Shown in pieces: positions 22,501-34,393 of a stretch of 64,000 bases of DNA; position 1 is the stretch's first letter; every line of letters begins with the position of its first letter. Source of the DNA: Massariosphaeria phaeospora (taxonomy: Eukaryota > Ascomycota > Dothideomycetes > Pleosporales); NCBI GenBank assembly GCA_011032825.1, contig JAADJZ010000016.1, positions 1,040,395-1,104,394 on the forward strand, written 5' to 3'. Below the pieces are notes generated by a model. The model was given only the letters and a program-made list of their open reading frames with translations. It did no database searches and had not been told where the DNA came from. The translations under genes were made by a program, and so were the position numbers.

Positions 22501-23432
22501 ACAAGGAACCACCCAACCGCCTAATCGCGCCCATGATGTTGTCGTGGTACTCGTCTTTCCACTCCATAGTCTTCTCAAGGAACTTCGCCCGGCCAAGGTC
22601 ATAGCGAGTCTGCTTTTCGCGCCGCCAGAGCATCTTCTCCACGACAGACTGCGTCGCTATACCCGCGTGGTCGCATCCTGGGACGTACAGCGTCGAGAAG
22701 CCGCGCATCCTGTGCCACCGTATCAAGACGTCCTGGAGCGCTGTAGCGAGGGCATGGCCGCACTAAGCACATTAGTTTCCCCTCATCATCGAGTCCAGAT
22801 GTAAGAGCGAGCTTACGTGTAGCTTCCCTGTGACGTTCGGCGGCGGGATCGGGATAACAAAGCTGCCCGCCTCCTTCACCTTGCCCTCCGGTGTGAGCTC
22901 TGGCTTGAAGAAGCCTTCTTTTTCCCACCAGGAGTCCCATCCGCTCTCAACAGCCTTGGGATTGTATGCCTTGAAGTGCGGGTCATCAAAGCTCTTCAAC
23001 ATCTTCTTATCACCAGGTTTCGTCTCCTCGACGTACTCAGGCAGAACTTCCTTCTCAGCCTTAGCCTTCTTTTCCTTTGGAGCCGCCGTCTTCTCTCCAC
23101 CCGTTGCTTGAGCCGCTTTCTTCGCTTTGAACTTGGCGTCTATCAGTCTCCATGTCAGTCGACGGCTGCATGCATGCATGCTACTAGCCCAGCGGAGCAA
23201 CCTCACCTTTCTCGGCCTTCTTGCGCTCCTTCTCTAACTCCTTCTCCGTCTTCACCTTCTTGCCCTGCTCTCCATCGCCGCCATCCTTGCCCCCAGTGTG
23301 CTGACCCGTCGCCTCACTCCCCGCAGCGTCTAGAATATCCTTCTTGCTATCTGCACCCAGCGGCGGCGGGGGCCCAGACGTCGGCCCCGTCCGATCGCCC
23401 GTGATGTTGTGGCTAGCTCCGTTGAGCGCCAT
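19573..23432 (-). CDS. VAS1: Valyl-tRNA synthetase
   Basis: Class I aminoacyl-tRNA synthetase charging tRNA-Val. About nine to ten exons join to give a Lys/Glu-rich N-terminal extension, the HIGH-type motif [15 protein letters not shown] (split by an intron near 22800), the editing domain ([16 protein letters not shown]), the KMSKS motif ([14 protein letters not shown], about 20970-21000), the anticodon-binding domain ([16 protein letters not shown]) and a C-terminal coiled coil ([13 protein letters not shown]...). The cytosolic start is at 23432. The frame stays open upstream to another ATG at 23666. The 78 added residues are rich in Arg, His, Ser and Pro and almost free of acidic residues, as in a mitochondrial targeting sequence. 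Yeast VAS1 makes both isoforms from one gene by alternative starts, so dual targeting is likely here. Introns are short with standard ends. Confidence 0.95.
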
Positions 23433-23666
23433 ACTGTCGGTGTAATGTCTGCAACTGCAATAATAGGCGGGCACGCGATGCTGCTGCTGCGACGGCGGCG
23501 GACGTGTACGCAGCGGCGGAGGAAAGAGGGGTCGCTCGTGATGTCGAAGCTGATGTGCGCGCAATTGGCTGCTGGAGTGATGATGGCGCAGGTGGCGGAT
23601 TGTCGTGTGTGCGAGCAATCGACGGTGAGAGGGCGAGCGCAGGGGGGCGGCGCGGTGGGGCAGCAT

Positions 23667-24334
23667 ATATGAGATTTCGAGCTGTGAGTCGAACTGTCCT
23701 GCACGGCTGGCTGGCCTTGGCGCTACATACCTAAGAGGTACTACCCCGCAACACCACAAAAAGCATCACCACCCCCTGGCCAAATCCATATCCGATAGCG
23801 ATAGACTTAAGGCAATCATTCTAACAGTATAAGAGTTTCTAGGAACAGTTAGATAGTGTACTCTATATTTTTGCAAAGCTCTACTATATGTATTATACTG
23901 GGGAAGGTCACCGAATTATGCTAGGGAGGTGTCACGGACCAGGTCAGATTACAGGTCAGCACAACGTCATTTTGAAAATTTCATTCCCGTCTGCTATCAA
24001 TCAAACGCCCAGACTATGCAGTTGATCCTGTCTTCCCCGCCCTGCCATATGTCCATGCAAAGCCACCCACGGTCTCTCTCGACCCAAAATGTTGCTCGAA
24101 GCATAGAAAAATTAATGCAATGTAACAGGCACGGCAGCCGATGTTCTGTGAATGTGGTCGCAAAGGCGAGACTCGCGTAGTGGTAATGATGTTTTATTGG
24201 TGATTGCCGCTCCGCCTCGGTTGGAGAAGGCCGGCACCGCCCGGAGCAACATGGAATACCGCGCAAATTCATGGTGTGTCTGAGTCATCCTTACTCCACA
24301 GTCAGACAAGGCCTTCAGACGAAAGGGGTATCAA
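23667..24334. other. Intergenic region between VAS1 and the CK2 gene
   Basis: It holds the VAS1 promoter, a copy of the dispersed repeat at 23801-23900 and the 3' flank of the CK2 catalytic gene. No coding frame is supported. Confidence 0.45.
23801..23900 (+). repeat. Dispersed short repeat, copy 3
   Basis: Shares AGACTTAAGGCAATC, ACAGTATA, TTTCTAG, TAGATAGTGTACTCT, GCAAAGCTCTACT and TATTATACT, in that order, with copies at 1371-1470, 3331-3433 (reverse) and 31914-31993. It is non-coding. Confidence 0.5.
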
Positions 24335-25572
24335 TCATGAATGAGACGAGCCCGCCGAGTGATTTTGCGCCGCAGCCTGGCGCACGGGTGCAAAGTAGGC
24401 GTGGTTCATTGCCTCCTTGGCTGTGAGTCGTTCCTAGCCCAGTCAGTACGGCTTGTTCTAGCGCGGATGATAGCCGACTTACCTGGTGATCGTAACGGAG
24501 AAGTTTATCAAGAAAGTCAATGGCGTCGTTGCTAACAAACCGCTGATTGTCGGCGTTGATAAACGAATGCCACGGCTTCTTGGGGTATCGCGATAGAATG
24601 TCGTCGTACTGGGCATCAAGCTCAATGTCATACTTGTCGAGGTAGTCAAACAGGTCCTCGGTTCCCAGGACCTTTGCGATCTTCACTAGCTGATCCGAGT
24701 TGCTGTTCCCGTGGAAAAAGGGCTCGCGACGGAAGATCATGGAGGCAAACATGGCACCTAGTGACCACATGTCGAGCGAGTAGTCGTACTCTTGGAAGTC
24801 AACGAGCAGTTCAGGGCCTTTGAAGTAGCGTGACGCCACGCGGACGTTGTATTCGGTGCCGGCGTGGTAGAATTCGGCCAGACCCCAGTCTATCAGCCTC
24901 AACTGTGCAGTGTTAGCGCTCAAATGTCATGGGATCAGTTTGCGGAAATGGTAGACGCACCTTCCGCTTCTCGTGGTCAATCATGACGTTGTGCGGTTTC
25001 ACATCGCGGTGCATGATGCCCTTGCTGTGGCAGTAATCGAGCGCCTTGAGCAGCTCGAGGATGTAGTACCGCACATCGTAGTCGGTGAACTTGGGGTACA
25101 AGCTCCGGAAGTCGGTGTTGTTGACGTACTCGAAGATGAGCGAGGGCGTTTTGCTCTGCGCATTCCACGGGTTAGCAGAGAGTCAGGGCACAGCAAGGAG
25201 AAGCCGGAATACCCAATCTCCCACCCAATCTGAGCCGTCACTAACCTGGTTATCGCGCACCACGTCGAGGAGGGAGACGATGTTGGGGCCGCCCGAGAGG
25301 TTCTGCAGTATCTTGATCTCGCGCTTTATCTTCTTCTTCTTGACGGGCTTGAGCACTTTGATGACGCACTTTTGGTAGTTGACCACGTTGATGCCCTCGA
25401 AGACCTCCGAATACTTGCCGCGGCCGATCTTGCGCACGACCTCGTAGTTCTCGAGCACGCCCCACGAGATGTTGACGCTGTCGTAGTCCCAGTAGGCGCG
25501 GGGCATGTTCGCATTGATATCAGCGTACACGCGCGCGATGCTGGTGCTGTTGGCCGTGTTGGGCAGCGCCAT
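24335..25572 (-). CDS. CKA1: Casein kinase II catalytic (alpha) subunit
   Basis: Acidophilic Ser/Thr protein kinase, catalytic subunit of CK2. Exons are 25246-25572, 24961-25155, 24483-24902 and 24335-24433, giving 346 residues. Kinase signatures are the Gly loop [12 protein letters not shown], the basic CK2 substrate loop [13 protein letters not shown], catalytic loop [12 protein letters not shown], the CK2-specific DWG in place of DFG ([11 protein letters not shown]), and the [20 protein letters not shown] block. Length fits CK2 alpha. The frame stays open for about 84 codons upstream of 25572, but that part is low complexity and not CK2-like, so the start at [20 protein letters not shown] was preferred. 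Whether this is the CKA1 or CKA2 type cannot be decided; most filamentous ascomycetes have one. It is divergent from RPP1. Confidence 0.94.
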
Positions 25573-26111
25573 GGTGTCGGGGGTGACCAGCGCCGGTGCA
25601 GCGACAGCGACAGCGACAGTGGTTGTGGGGGTGGAGGCGTCGACGTGCGCCGCGTTGTGGTGTGGGAGCGGGGCGGTGGTGGTGGTGGTGAACGGGAACG
25701 GATGGAGGCTGGCGGGCGACAGGCAGGCCAGCGACCAGGCAAGGCCGGCAACGGCAACAGCGACTACCCCCGCGCTCTTGCTGTGGGTGAGGAAGCCTCC
25801 GGGCTGGCGGCGGCGAGGTGCCAACGCAGGTCGTGGGCCTGGCGAAGTCGGCAGAGTCGATGCTGTTGTTGTCGCGGGCGGTGGGCGGTGAGGGGGAGGG
25901 GTTGCAGCCGGGCAGCTGGCTTTGTTGTCGTCGATGGCTGCATTGTGCGATCAGCGCCGGCACGTGACCGCGGGACGGCGGGGGAGCTTGGACGGCGGGC
26001 GCCCGCATAACAGAAGCTTTTCACTCACCTGGACGACACCTCTGCTCCTCGCTCATCATCGTCGTCGCCGGCACCGAGCCTGCACCTGGATTCGAAGTAT
26101 CTGCGGTCGTC
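25573..26111. promoter_or_regulatory. Divergent promoter region, CK2 alpha / RPP1
   Basis: A 539-bp GC-rich, low-complexity segment separates the two divergent start codons, so both promoters must lie here. Repeated CAACAG-like and (CGACAG)n stretches are visible. I see no TATA box. Long open frames here on both strands are compositional. Confidence 0.55.
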
Positions 26112-27238
26112 ATGTTCCACGATCTGAATGTGCCTTGGACGGACAGTACGCGCGAGCTGCAGCGCACAGTTATATTCCTGGCCGAGTGTGAGTCGCGCCT
26201 TTCTCCCCTTGCTTGCGTGCCTCCAGCCTTTGTAGGCCGCCGCGAATATTGGGAACCAGCAAACTGGCAACTGACGTCAATCGTGCGCAGTAGGATACGA
26301 CGTGCTCGCGCTGACGCACACGTATATGGGCCGCCTGCCCGCCGACCTGGTGAGTCGCTGCCCTCCATCGCGCTCCTGTTATTCAGCCCGCCCGCACACG
26401 AGCGCCTCGATACTAATACCACCCCCCGCAGACGTCGCCTGTCCCGACGCCGCTCCCCTTCCCGACGCCCGCCCGCCTGCGCATCCTGCGACGTTGCAAT
26501 GTCTTCCTCACCGACCCCGCCTCCAACTTCCGCATCTCGGAGCTGCAGAAGCACTATGACCTCGTCGCCGCGCGCCCGACCGACGAACGCACCCTGCTGC
26601 AGGCCTGCACGAACCTCGACGTCGACATCATCTCGCTCGACCTCACGCAGCGCTTCCAGACGTACTTCAAGTTCGCCATGCTCAGCGCTGCCATCCTGCG
26701 CGGCATCAAGATCGAGATCTGCTACAGCCAGGCCCTGCTCGCGACCGATCTGAGCGCCAAGCGGAACCTGATCGCCAACGCGACGCAGCTCATCCGCGTC
26801 ACTCGTGGCCGCGGCCTGATCTTCAGCTCCGAGGCCCGAACCGTGCTCGGCGTGCGAGCTCCTAGCGACGTCATAAACCTGTCTTCAGTTTGGGGACTCG
26901 GCGCCGAGCGGGGCAGAGACGGCCTCACCAAGGAAGCGCGCAGCGTCGTCGAGCACGCACGGCTGAAGCGCCAGAGCTACAAAGGCCTTGTCGACGTGGT
27001 CTACGGCGGTGGGAAGCCCGCGCCGCCGGCTGCCGCGGCCAGCAAGAAGAAGGCGCAGAAGCAGAAGCAGGAGCAGAAGCAGAAACAGGAGCAGAAACAG
27101 GAGCAGAAGCAGAAGCGCAAGGCCGACAACCTGGGAGGTACGCCCACCGGCCAGGCTGGCGAGGAAGCGCCGCTGTCCAAGCAGCAGATGCAAAAGAACA
27201 AGCGGGCGAAGCTGCAAGCCGACCAGCCGACTGCGTGA
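26112..27238 (+). CDS. RPP1: RNase P/MRP subunit RPP1 (p30 family)
   Basis: Protein subunit of nuclear RNase P and RNase MRP, with a PHP-like TIM-barrel fold, acting in tRNA 5' maturation and rRNA processing. Exons are 26112-26187, 26291-26349 and 26432-27238, giving 313 residues. Signatures are MFHDLNVPW at the start, GYDVLALTHTYMGRLPADL, the LRILRRCNVFL strand, LQACTNLDVDIISLDLTQR, and the GIKIEICYSQAL segment with RNLIANATQLIRVTRGRGLI after it. The tail after residue about 245 is a low-complexity Lys/Gln/Glu run (repeated KQKQEQ) followed by a basic end, likely RNA-binding or nuclear targeting. The first two exons are small, but all splice ends are GT/AG. Confidence 0.92.
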
Positions 27239-28540
27239 ACCAACATTCCAATAGCCTCAGAAGTGACACATTCTTCCGGTCAAGCAATCCTCTTGCAACG
27301 GCAGACATGCCATGATTACAGTTCGACCGAACGTTACCTAGCCGTGAGAGACACGGGTAAAGCATATGTATTCCAATAGGTCTAGATACTTCTAGACCCC
27401 GGAGTCATACACACGACATGCTAGCAGCGAAGAGCTGAGCTGGCCGCTACTATGGCTGTTCAGCGCACGCTCGCTGTCTGTACAACACCTCAAACTCCGC
27501 GCTTGCCTCAAGTCGCCCGCTTAAAAATCCCCTCCATAATAACTATACCCACCACATGTGCTCCTAGGTGGTATGCCTAGGGTTACGCATACGCATACAC
27601 ACACAGGCAGGCAGGCAGGCAGGCAATAGATAGCAAATCCACATTCTCAACTATCCAGATCACATCGCGTGGCAGAAATCCGCCTGATATAGGTAGTCCC
27701 CAATCTCCCCTCTTGCTTCTATTATTCTACAAGCCCAGCCCTCCTTAGCTTGGGCGTTATCCAAGCTAGTAGTATACCAGATTACATAGGCTTAGAGAGA
27801 GGCGGACTGTTGATCTACCTGGCGCTGGAATCACATCACGGAGGCTGTTAAGAGGATTCTTTCAAAGTGAGTGTTTGAAGTGCTCTCTTTTTTTACATGG
27901 CGGAAACGATGAATGGATGGGTGAATGGGCAGGGAGGGGAGTGCCTTGTATCTATTCTTCGCTATACTATGGACTAGATACCTTGTTATCAACACTACCG
28001 TATGTTTTACGTTAGTAGCTCGGCCCGCTCGCTCGCTCGCTCATCCCACATACAGTACCAATCACCCCGTCGAACCGAACTCGCAGATAGCTCAATCATA
28101 CAACGTCCAGGTCGGAGCGGAGCAGAGCAGATCAGATCAGATCAGAGCAACAGCGATAACTAGGTAGAATAGGGCGGGGGGTATTACATGTCCATCTCTC
28201 TACTACATAAACTACAACTAAACTATAACTCAACAGCAACTCAAATCCACTCAACCTCAAACGGAACTTAACAGACGGAAAAAAAACAACCCGAAAACCA
28301 CGGCTCGCAGAGACCGCGTACAGAAAACCCAAGCCAAACCAAACTGCACATCCCTTCGCAAACCAAACCAAACCACGCGTTGATCAGTCCGTCGACCGAT
28401 CGATCCGAGTACAAGTTCATCCATTCATGCCATGCATGTACCAACGCTTGACCTGACCTGACCTGACCTGCGCAGTACCACAATGCAACCCAGTCCTAAC
28501 CCTCCCTCCGCTTCACCTTCACCCTCACCCTCACTCTCCT
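27239..28540. other. Intergenic region with simple repeats
   Basis: About 1.3 kb between convergent genes. It has a (GGCA)n run at about 27606-27626, (GCTC)n near 28028-28043, (GATCA)n at 28131-28144 and (ACCTG)n at 28450-28470. No gene is recognised. Confidence 0.45.
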
Positions 28541-30950
28541 CTAAACACCACCCCCTCCCCTCCTCGCCCTCATCCTCACCGGCGCACCCGCACCCACACC
28601 CGTAGGCGCCGCCGCCGCCACTACCCCCCTTGCCCCCAAATTCACCGTAAGCTTGCTCTGCAGCGCAATCGTCGCAATATCGAACGGTATCACGGGCTCA
28701 GGCTCTGGTTGCGCAGCCGGAGCGGGAGAAGGAGTCGGCGCAGATTCAGGGGTGGCGGATGCGATGGGCGTGGGTGTCTCGGCGACTTGGGCCGCGGCGG
28801 AAGGGGTGGGGGAGGGTGTTGAAGATGGAGATGATGGAGCGGCGGCTTGGGCTTCGACTGAGGGTTCGGGCGTGGGAGTGGGCGTGGGCGTGGATTCTGC
28901 AGCGGCGGATGAGGATGGCGTTGGAGTCGCGCTCGAGAGTGCCTCAGCCAAGGCCGTCTCTGTCGCAGTAGCACTCGGGCTCTTTACGACCGCACTCGGG
29001 CTCTCTACGACCGCACTCAGGCTCTCAACAATCGCACTCGACGACGACGTGGCTTCGGCCGCTAGACCCGACGTGTCCAGCTGCAGCGCGATGTCCGACG
29101 AACTCAGTGCCGCAGCCACAGAGCTCTCCGCGATGGCCGGCGCCGCACTCGGCGCGACGACAGTCTGCAGCGTCGATGGCGCAGGCGCAGCGGGAGGCGC
29201 CTCCATGCTGGCCATTGGTTGGAACTGGGGCAACACGGGCGCAGCCATAGGGAACGAGCCGAGCGGGCAGACGCATGCGCAGTTGCAGGCTCCTGGCTGC
29301 ATGGGGTGTACAGGAGGTGGCAGAGCGGCGGCGGCGGGCGAGGCGTGGACTGGAGGAGGGATTACGATGGCTGCTGTGGGGTGGACGGGAGGAGGAGCGA
29401 CGCCGGCGGCCTCTGCGGTTATCGTGACGTGGGATGTCAGGATGGAGGTGCTTGTTGAGTAGAGGAGCGCGGGAGGGGTTTCTACTGCTGGGGGCGCGGA
29501 GACGATTTCGACGCTGGGAAGAGGCGGGTGGATAACAGCTGCGCTCGGAAGTGGCGGGAGGGCCGCAACGCTTGGAACGATCGGAGGTGGGGGATGCACC
29601 ATAACGCTCGGAGGCGGCGGCGGCGGTGTATGGACTATCGCAACGCTCGGAGGCGCAGGCGGAAGGTGTACAGCTACACTTGGTACGCTTGGAGGTGCAG
29701 GCGGTGGGTGGATAACTGCTGCGCTCGGCATTGGCGGGAGGGCCGCAACGCTTGGAGCAGCTGGAGGATGCATCATAACGCTCGGAGGAGGTGGAGGAGG
29801 TGGGTGGATAACTGCTACGCTCGGAACTGGCGGGAGGGCCGCAACGCTTGGAGCGGGTGGAGGATGCATCATGATGCTTGGAGGGGGAGCCACTGCTTCA
29901 ACACTCAACGCGGGAGGAGGCGGGTGGACTGCAACGCTTGGAGGTGCCATGCTTGCAGGCGGGGCCACTGCTTCGACACTCAACGCAGGAGGAGGGGGGT
30001 GGACAGCAACGGTTGGGGGCGGTGGGGGTACTGCAGCAGCAGCTGGTGTGCTCGTTTCGTGGACCATTGTCACCTCGGGCGGTGGGGGTTCGGCGACGAC
30101 CTCAACAGTGCTCTCAGCGGCCGGGGTCGCAGTTTCGCCAACGAGGTGGAAAGATGTGAGAAGATCTGGAGGTGCGGCCACCTCGCTCGTCGCAGGTTCC
30201 TAGCGCATTGTCAGTTCTGGGGATTTGATAGAGGTGAGTGGAAATGCTTACCGTCGCGTTTACTTGCTCTGCGGGAGGTGGTGGGGTGTAGACAGGCTCT
30301 GGAGGAGGCTCATGGGCTTCAGCAGGCGGCGTGACCTTTTCCGCAGGCGGCATTACCTCCTCAGCAGGCGGCATTACCTCCTCAGCCGGTGGCATGTCTT
30401 TTTCCGCAGGCGGCGTAACCTTCTCAGCAGGTGGCATAACCTCCTCAGGAGGCGAAAGATGGGCTTCAGCGGGTGCACTCGTCTCCGCGGGCGGTGGAGG
30501 ATAGACTAGGGCAGCGCTTTCAATCGCAGGGCCCTTCTCTTCTCCTTTGCCTTCCTCTTTGCCTTTGACATCGGCGAGGATGCCGGTTGCGTTCTGAGCT
30601 TCCTGGGGCTTCTCGTGTTTTGCGCCCTGCTCCTCTTCGTGGACGCCGAGCCCAGCAATCTCTTCGCCCAACTTGGCATTCAACCCTTCTGCTTTTCCTA
30701 GTGCCTCCACGACAGGAACCTCCAAGCCTTCTCTTTTCTTCAGTCGCGCCCGGCCAACATGATCGAATGTTCCATAGTGTAGCTCCTCGACATTCCTCCC
30801 TTGGATGTTCTTATTACCGAGATCAAGACCCGGATCGGCGATTACCTTCGGCGGGTTAGACTTCAGATGATACTGGCAGAGACAGAGAGAGGTACTTACA
30901 AAGGTGAGTAGCACAAGCGCATATGCGCACGAAGATTTTATGCTCTTCAT
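28541..30950 (-). CDS. Secreted Pro/Ala/Val-rich repeat protein
   Basis: Two long exons, 30252-30950 and 28541-30199, are joined by a 52-bp intron. A further 54-bp in-frame intron (30846-30899, GTAAGT donor) probably lies inside the first exon; without it the protein has about 785 residues, with it about 767. The N terminus is a hydrophobic signal sequence (KSSCAYALVLLTF). The first third is charged. It is followed by about seven tandem units of the type MPPAEEV / VTPPAEK (about 30310-30450). The second exon encodes long Pro-rich repeats built on PPPPALSVEAVAPP, PSVAALPP and SAAVIHPPP, then a Cys cluster (CNCACVC), then an Ala/Ser/Thr/Pro-rich region. This composition suggests an extended, O-glycosylated cell-wall or extracellular protein. 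I do not recognise a domain, and function is unknown. Confidence 0.75.
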
Positions 30951-32235
30951 GACGAAGATATCAGGTAGACAAGTAGAAGGTCCAAATGCGGATTAGCCAG
31001 ATGAGAAAAAATACAGTATTAGTATGGAAACAGCCCAGCTGGTTTAAAGAGTGTATGTCACAGACATGCAGACTCAGTGAAGAACTGCCAGCAGAAAGTG
31101 GAAAAGAAGAGAGGAGCGAGGAAAGGGAGAGGTACGGAAAGAGAGGCAGTTCGAGCAAAACGAGCGAAGAAACCGAACGAAGACCCAAACCATTCGAATT
31201 GATCTCCAGGCATACTACTTAAGACCCGCCGAGTCTCTGTTTCCAAAAGCCGCTCCAGGGCGGCGGCGTCTCAAGATTCGCACCCCGTATGAAGGGACCG
31301 ACGCGGCTGTAACGGGCGCGATGGCACAGCCTGATATAGGGAGCCAAGCGCATTTGACAAGGCCTTGGGGGTGCGATTCATAGCCACACAGGCCAGTATC
31401 GAGGGCGCGGGCGCGTTTTGGTGTGCGGAAGGTGTCAAGATGGTCTGGTCTGTCGCGTGGTGGTGAGGGCTGAGACACGAGCTGCAGGAGACGTTCGCGC
31501 ATCACACCGGCTGTGTTTCATCACGACCCGGACCAAAAACTCTGCATCGCTTGCTGCCACAGAAAATCGCAGAACTAGAGGTCCGATCACATCGTCCCGG
31601 GTGCAGACGCGACCCCGGTGACGGGCTGCTTACGTGGTTGTTGTCTGCGAAGGAGTGATGCAGATGTTGATGTTGTCGGATTAGAGTGGCTTGGCGTCGG
31701 CAGTTTCCGTACCCAGCTATCATGAACTCTTTTTCAGCTTCATCCTCCATATCTTTTGTCTTAAGTTAAGCCTGAAGGGCCGATAACGAAGCCAACATGT
31801 CAAGTACGCGGTCTACTGCCCGGTATTGATATCGTAGTACCTACTGATAGCGTACTGCAACTATCTACAATATAGTGCGAGTCTCCCCCTAGCAAAAAAA
31901 AATCTGATGCAAATAGACTTGAGAGAATCCTCTTGACAGTATAGGGCTTTCTAGCCACGGGTAGAGAGTGTACCTATGTCTTTTTGCAGTATACCACCGA
32001 TGGTACCAGAGCGCACGGGGCAAGTGCTTAGTTCCGTTAAATCCGCAACGCACGAGTGATAACGGCGTCGCTTCCCCGAGCTCGATCTACATCTTCGACC
32101 TTCATTACACGACGGCAGACTGGTGGACTTGCGCGCTTCGAGCTCGTGTTGCTCAGGGCACTCTTGCAAGTAGGAGGCTCGCCCCCAACATGGATACCAA
32201 TCTGACAGATAACAGTACCCATCCCGATCGCGACC
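30951..32235. other. Intergenic region between divergent genes
   Basis: About 1.3 kb that must hold the promoters of the Pro-rich protein gene (left) and the phosphate carrier gene (right). A copy of the dispersed repeat occupies 31914-31993. Other short frames are unconvincing. Confidence 0.45.
31914..31993 (+). repeat. Dispersed short repeat, copy 4
   Basis: Contains AGACTTGAGAGAATCC, CTTGACAGTATA, TTTCTAG and TAGAGAGTGTAC, in the order seen in copies at 1371-1470, 3331-3433 (reverse) and 23801-23900. Its distal end appears truncated. Confidence 0.5.
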
Positions 32236-33500
32236 ATGTTCCCCTCCTACACGGCGATAAGCCAGGCTTTCTCCGGCTGCTCTGCCTTTTCCCGTCCCCA
32301 GCCAGAACCGCAATCGCAAGCACCATCCAAATGGACCGCTCGGCACGAACTCTATCCAGCCTGGAGCGCCGCGGACGATGCAAAAGACAAGGCCGCGAGA
32401 TTGAGCAACGCCGCGGTTGCTGAGATTGAGAAAGCTAGCAACAAAGTCCAGGCTAAAACAGGCGGCATTGAGTTGTACTCGCCCGGATTCTATGCGGCAT
32501 GCACCTTTGGCGGAGTCATGGCTTGCGGACTCACGCACACTGCAGTGACGCCCCTAGACTTGGTGAAATGCCGCCGCCAGGTCGACTCGAAGATGTACAA
32601 GGGCAACTTCGAAGCATGGGGCAAGATCGGGCGCGCCGAAGGGCTGCGAGGTGTTTTCACCGGCTGGGGACCGACTTTCTGGGGCTACTCGGTGCAGGGT
32701 GGGCTCAAGTACGGAGGGTATGAGTTCTTCAAGAAGTTTTACGGCGATTTGGCTGGCGAAGAGAACTTCCACAAGTACAAGACTGCAATCTACCTTGCGG
32801 GTAGCGCTTCTGCCGAGTTCATCGCTGACATTGGTCTTTGCCCGTTTGAAGCTGTCAAGGTCCGCATGCAAACGACCATTCCCCCATTCGCGCGTAGCAC
32901 TTTGGGTGGTATCAACGTCATAATCGGGAAAGAGGGTTTTGGTGGGTGAGTTGAACAAGCCTTTGCATAACTTCACAGGTAATACGTGCTAACGATGCTA
33001 ACGAACACAGCCTGTATAAAGGGCTATACCCCCTTTGGGGCCGCCAGATTCCATACACCATGATGAAGGTGGGTTATCCGGATAAACCAGCAACCCCATC
33101 TCATTAACATTTCCAGTTCGCCTCGTTTGAAACCGTCGTCGAGATGATCTACCACCGCCTTCCCGGCTCGAAAAGCGACTACGGCAAAGGCGCTCAGACC
33201 GCCGTCTCGTTCTCGGCTGGTTACATTGCTGGTATTCTCTGCGCCATCGTCAGCCACCCAGCCGATGTCATGGTCTCGAAGCTCAACGCTACTCGACAGC
33301 AAGGCGAAAGCTTTGGTGCTGCTACGGGCCGCATCTACAAAGACATTGGCTTTAAAGGTCTCTGGAGCGGACTGCCGATTCGTATTGTGATGATTGGCAC
33401 GTTGACGGGTCTGCAGTGGATGATTTACGATTCCTTTAAGATCTTCATTGGTCTTCCCACGACAGGTGGGGCGCCACCAGAAGAGCAGGTAAAGAATTGA
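32236..33500 (+). CDS. PIC2: Mitochondrial phosphate carrier, PIC2-type
   Basis: Inner-membrane carrier importing phosphate (yeast Pic2 also moves copper). Exons are 32236-32945, 33011-33068 and 33117-33500, giving 383 residues. About 85 N-terminal residues form a presequence-like extension, then three mitochondrial-carrier repeats. Signature loops are [11 protein letters not shown] in repeat 1, [11 protein letters not shown] in repeat 2 and [12 protein letters not shown] in repeat 3, the classic Px[DE]xx[KR] pattern. The phosphate-carrier blocks [35 protein letters not shown] and the C-terminal [15 protein letters not shown] are all present and agree better with Pic2 than with Mir1, as I recall those sequences. 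Splice ends are standard and the frame closes exactly. Confidence 0.93.
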
Positions 33501-34393
33501 AGATGGTGAATACAACAGAAAACAAATGAGGCTCTCCGCAGCAAATTCGAGCTTTGCGAAAACTTTCTCTGAATACAACATGCTTGGCTGTCGCCAGCGT
33601 CGATGAGTCGAGCTCGATGACGCAACAACCGAAATTGAACTCCATGGGTCAAGCTCGTTTCCGCCTAGAGATGTCGATTTCTTTTCCAATGTACTGACGT
33701 ACCTCTTTCTGGTTTCTTAGGAACATGTACACATAATTTGTTCTCCGATGATAACACCCGACCTGCCCCGGCCCAAATCCAGCTGACCTCGTGTACTCGC
33801 GTCTCGCGTCTCGCTTAGGTCAGCAATATGACCGCCGCAGTACGTACATTCATCCTGTCAAACAGTGGGATACCCTTTTCGCCTAGTGCAGACGGCCGCT
33901 TAGTCACCCAAGCCCCGCGAATCAGACACGCTTTTCTTATCGATCAAAAAGCATCACCTCACGCCATCAGTAAGCAGCGCGTGTGCATCCCACCTGCTCA
34001 CACCATTTTGCAGCCGTCGAACCGCCGAAGCCGAACTTGCGCTCTTAAAATCTTCCTTGGCTCAACGCAGCCACAGCACTGCTGAGCCTACCACGACCGC
34101 CGACACACCAACATGGTTGCCCATGTGCTGGATATCCGTACCTCATTGAGTCGGCGGCGCGTTTGTCCATCCCGCGCGGCCAATGGCGCGAGATGTGTAG
34201 AGGGAGTTGCGTCATCTAGCAACATGAAGTGAGCTTGCTGCTGGGCTGGGCAAATAAAAGAGCAAATATAAAAACTTGCGCCTGCAACTCGCCCCCTTCC
34301 ATCCTTGCGGGCCCCTCTTGTTCATTTATCCTTGACTCTATCAGCCCTACGAGCTAATCACCTTTGTTTTTCGACACGTCGTGAGTGCGTATC
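33501..34393. other. Intergenic region upstream of the DUF3602 gene
   Basis: About 890 bp with no gene recognised. It contains the promoter of the small DUF3602 gene, with an ATAAAA-like segment at about 34255-34275 and pyrimidine-rich stretches just before 34394. Confidence 0.4.

Noticed and set aside
25573..25824. N-terminal extension of CK2 alpha to an ATG at 25824
   Set aside because: The extension is low complexity and unlike CK2; the canonical length is reached from 25572.
28653..29462. 269-residue plus-strand frame opposite the Pro-rich protein
   Set aside because: It mirrors the repetitive GC-rich coding strand and has no independent signature.
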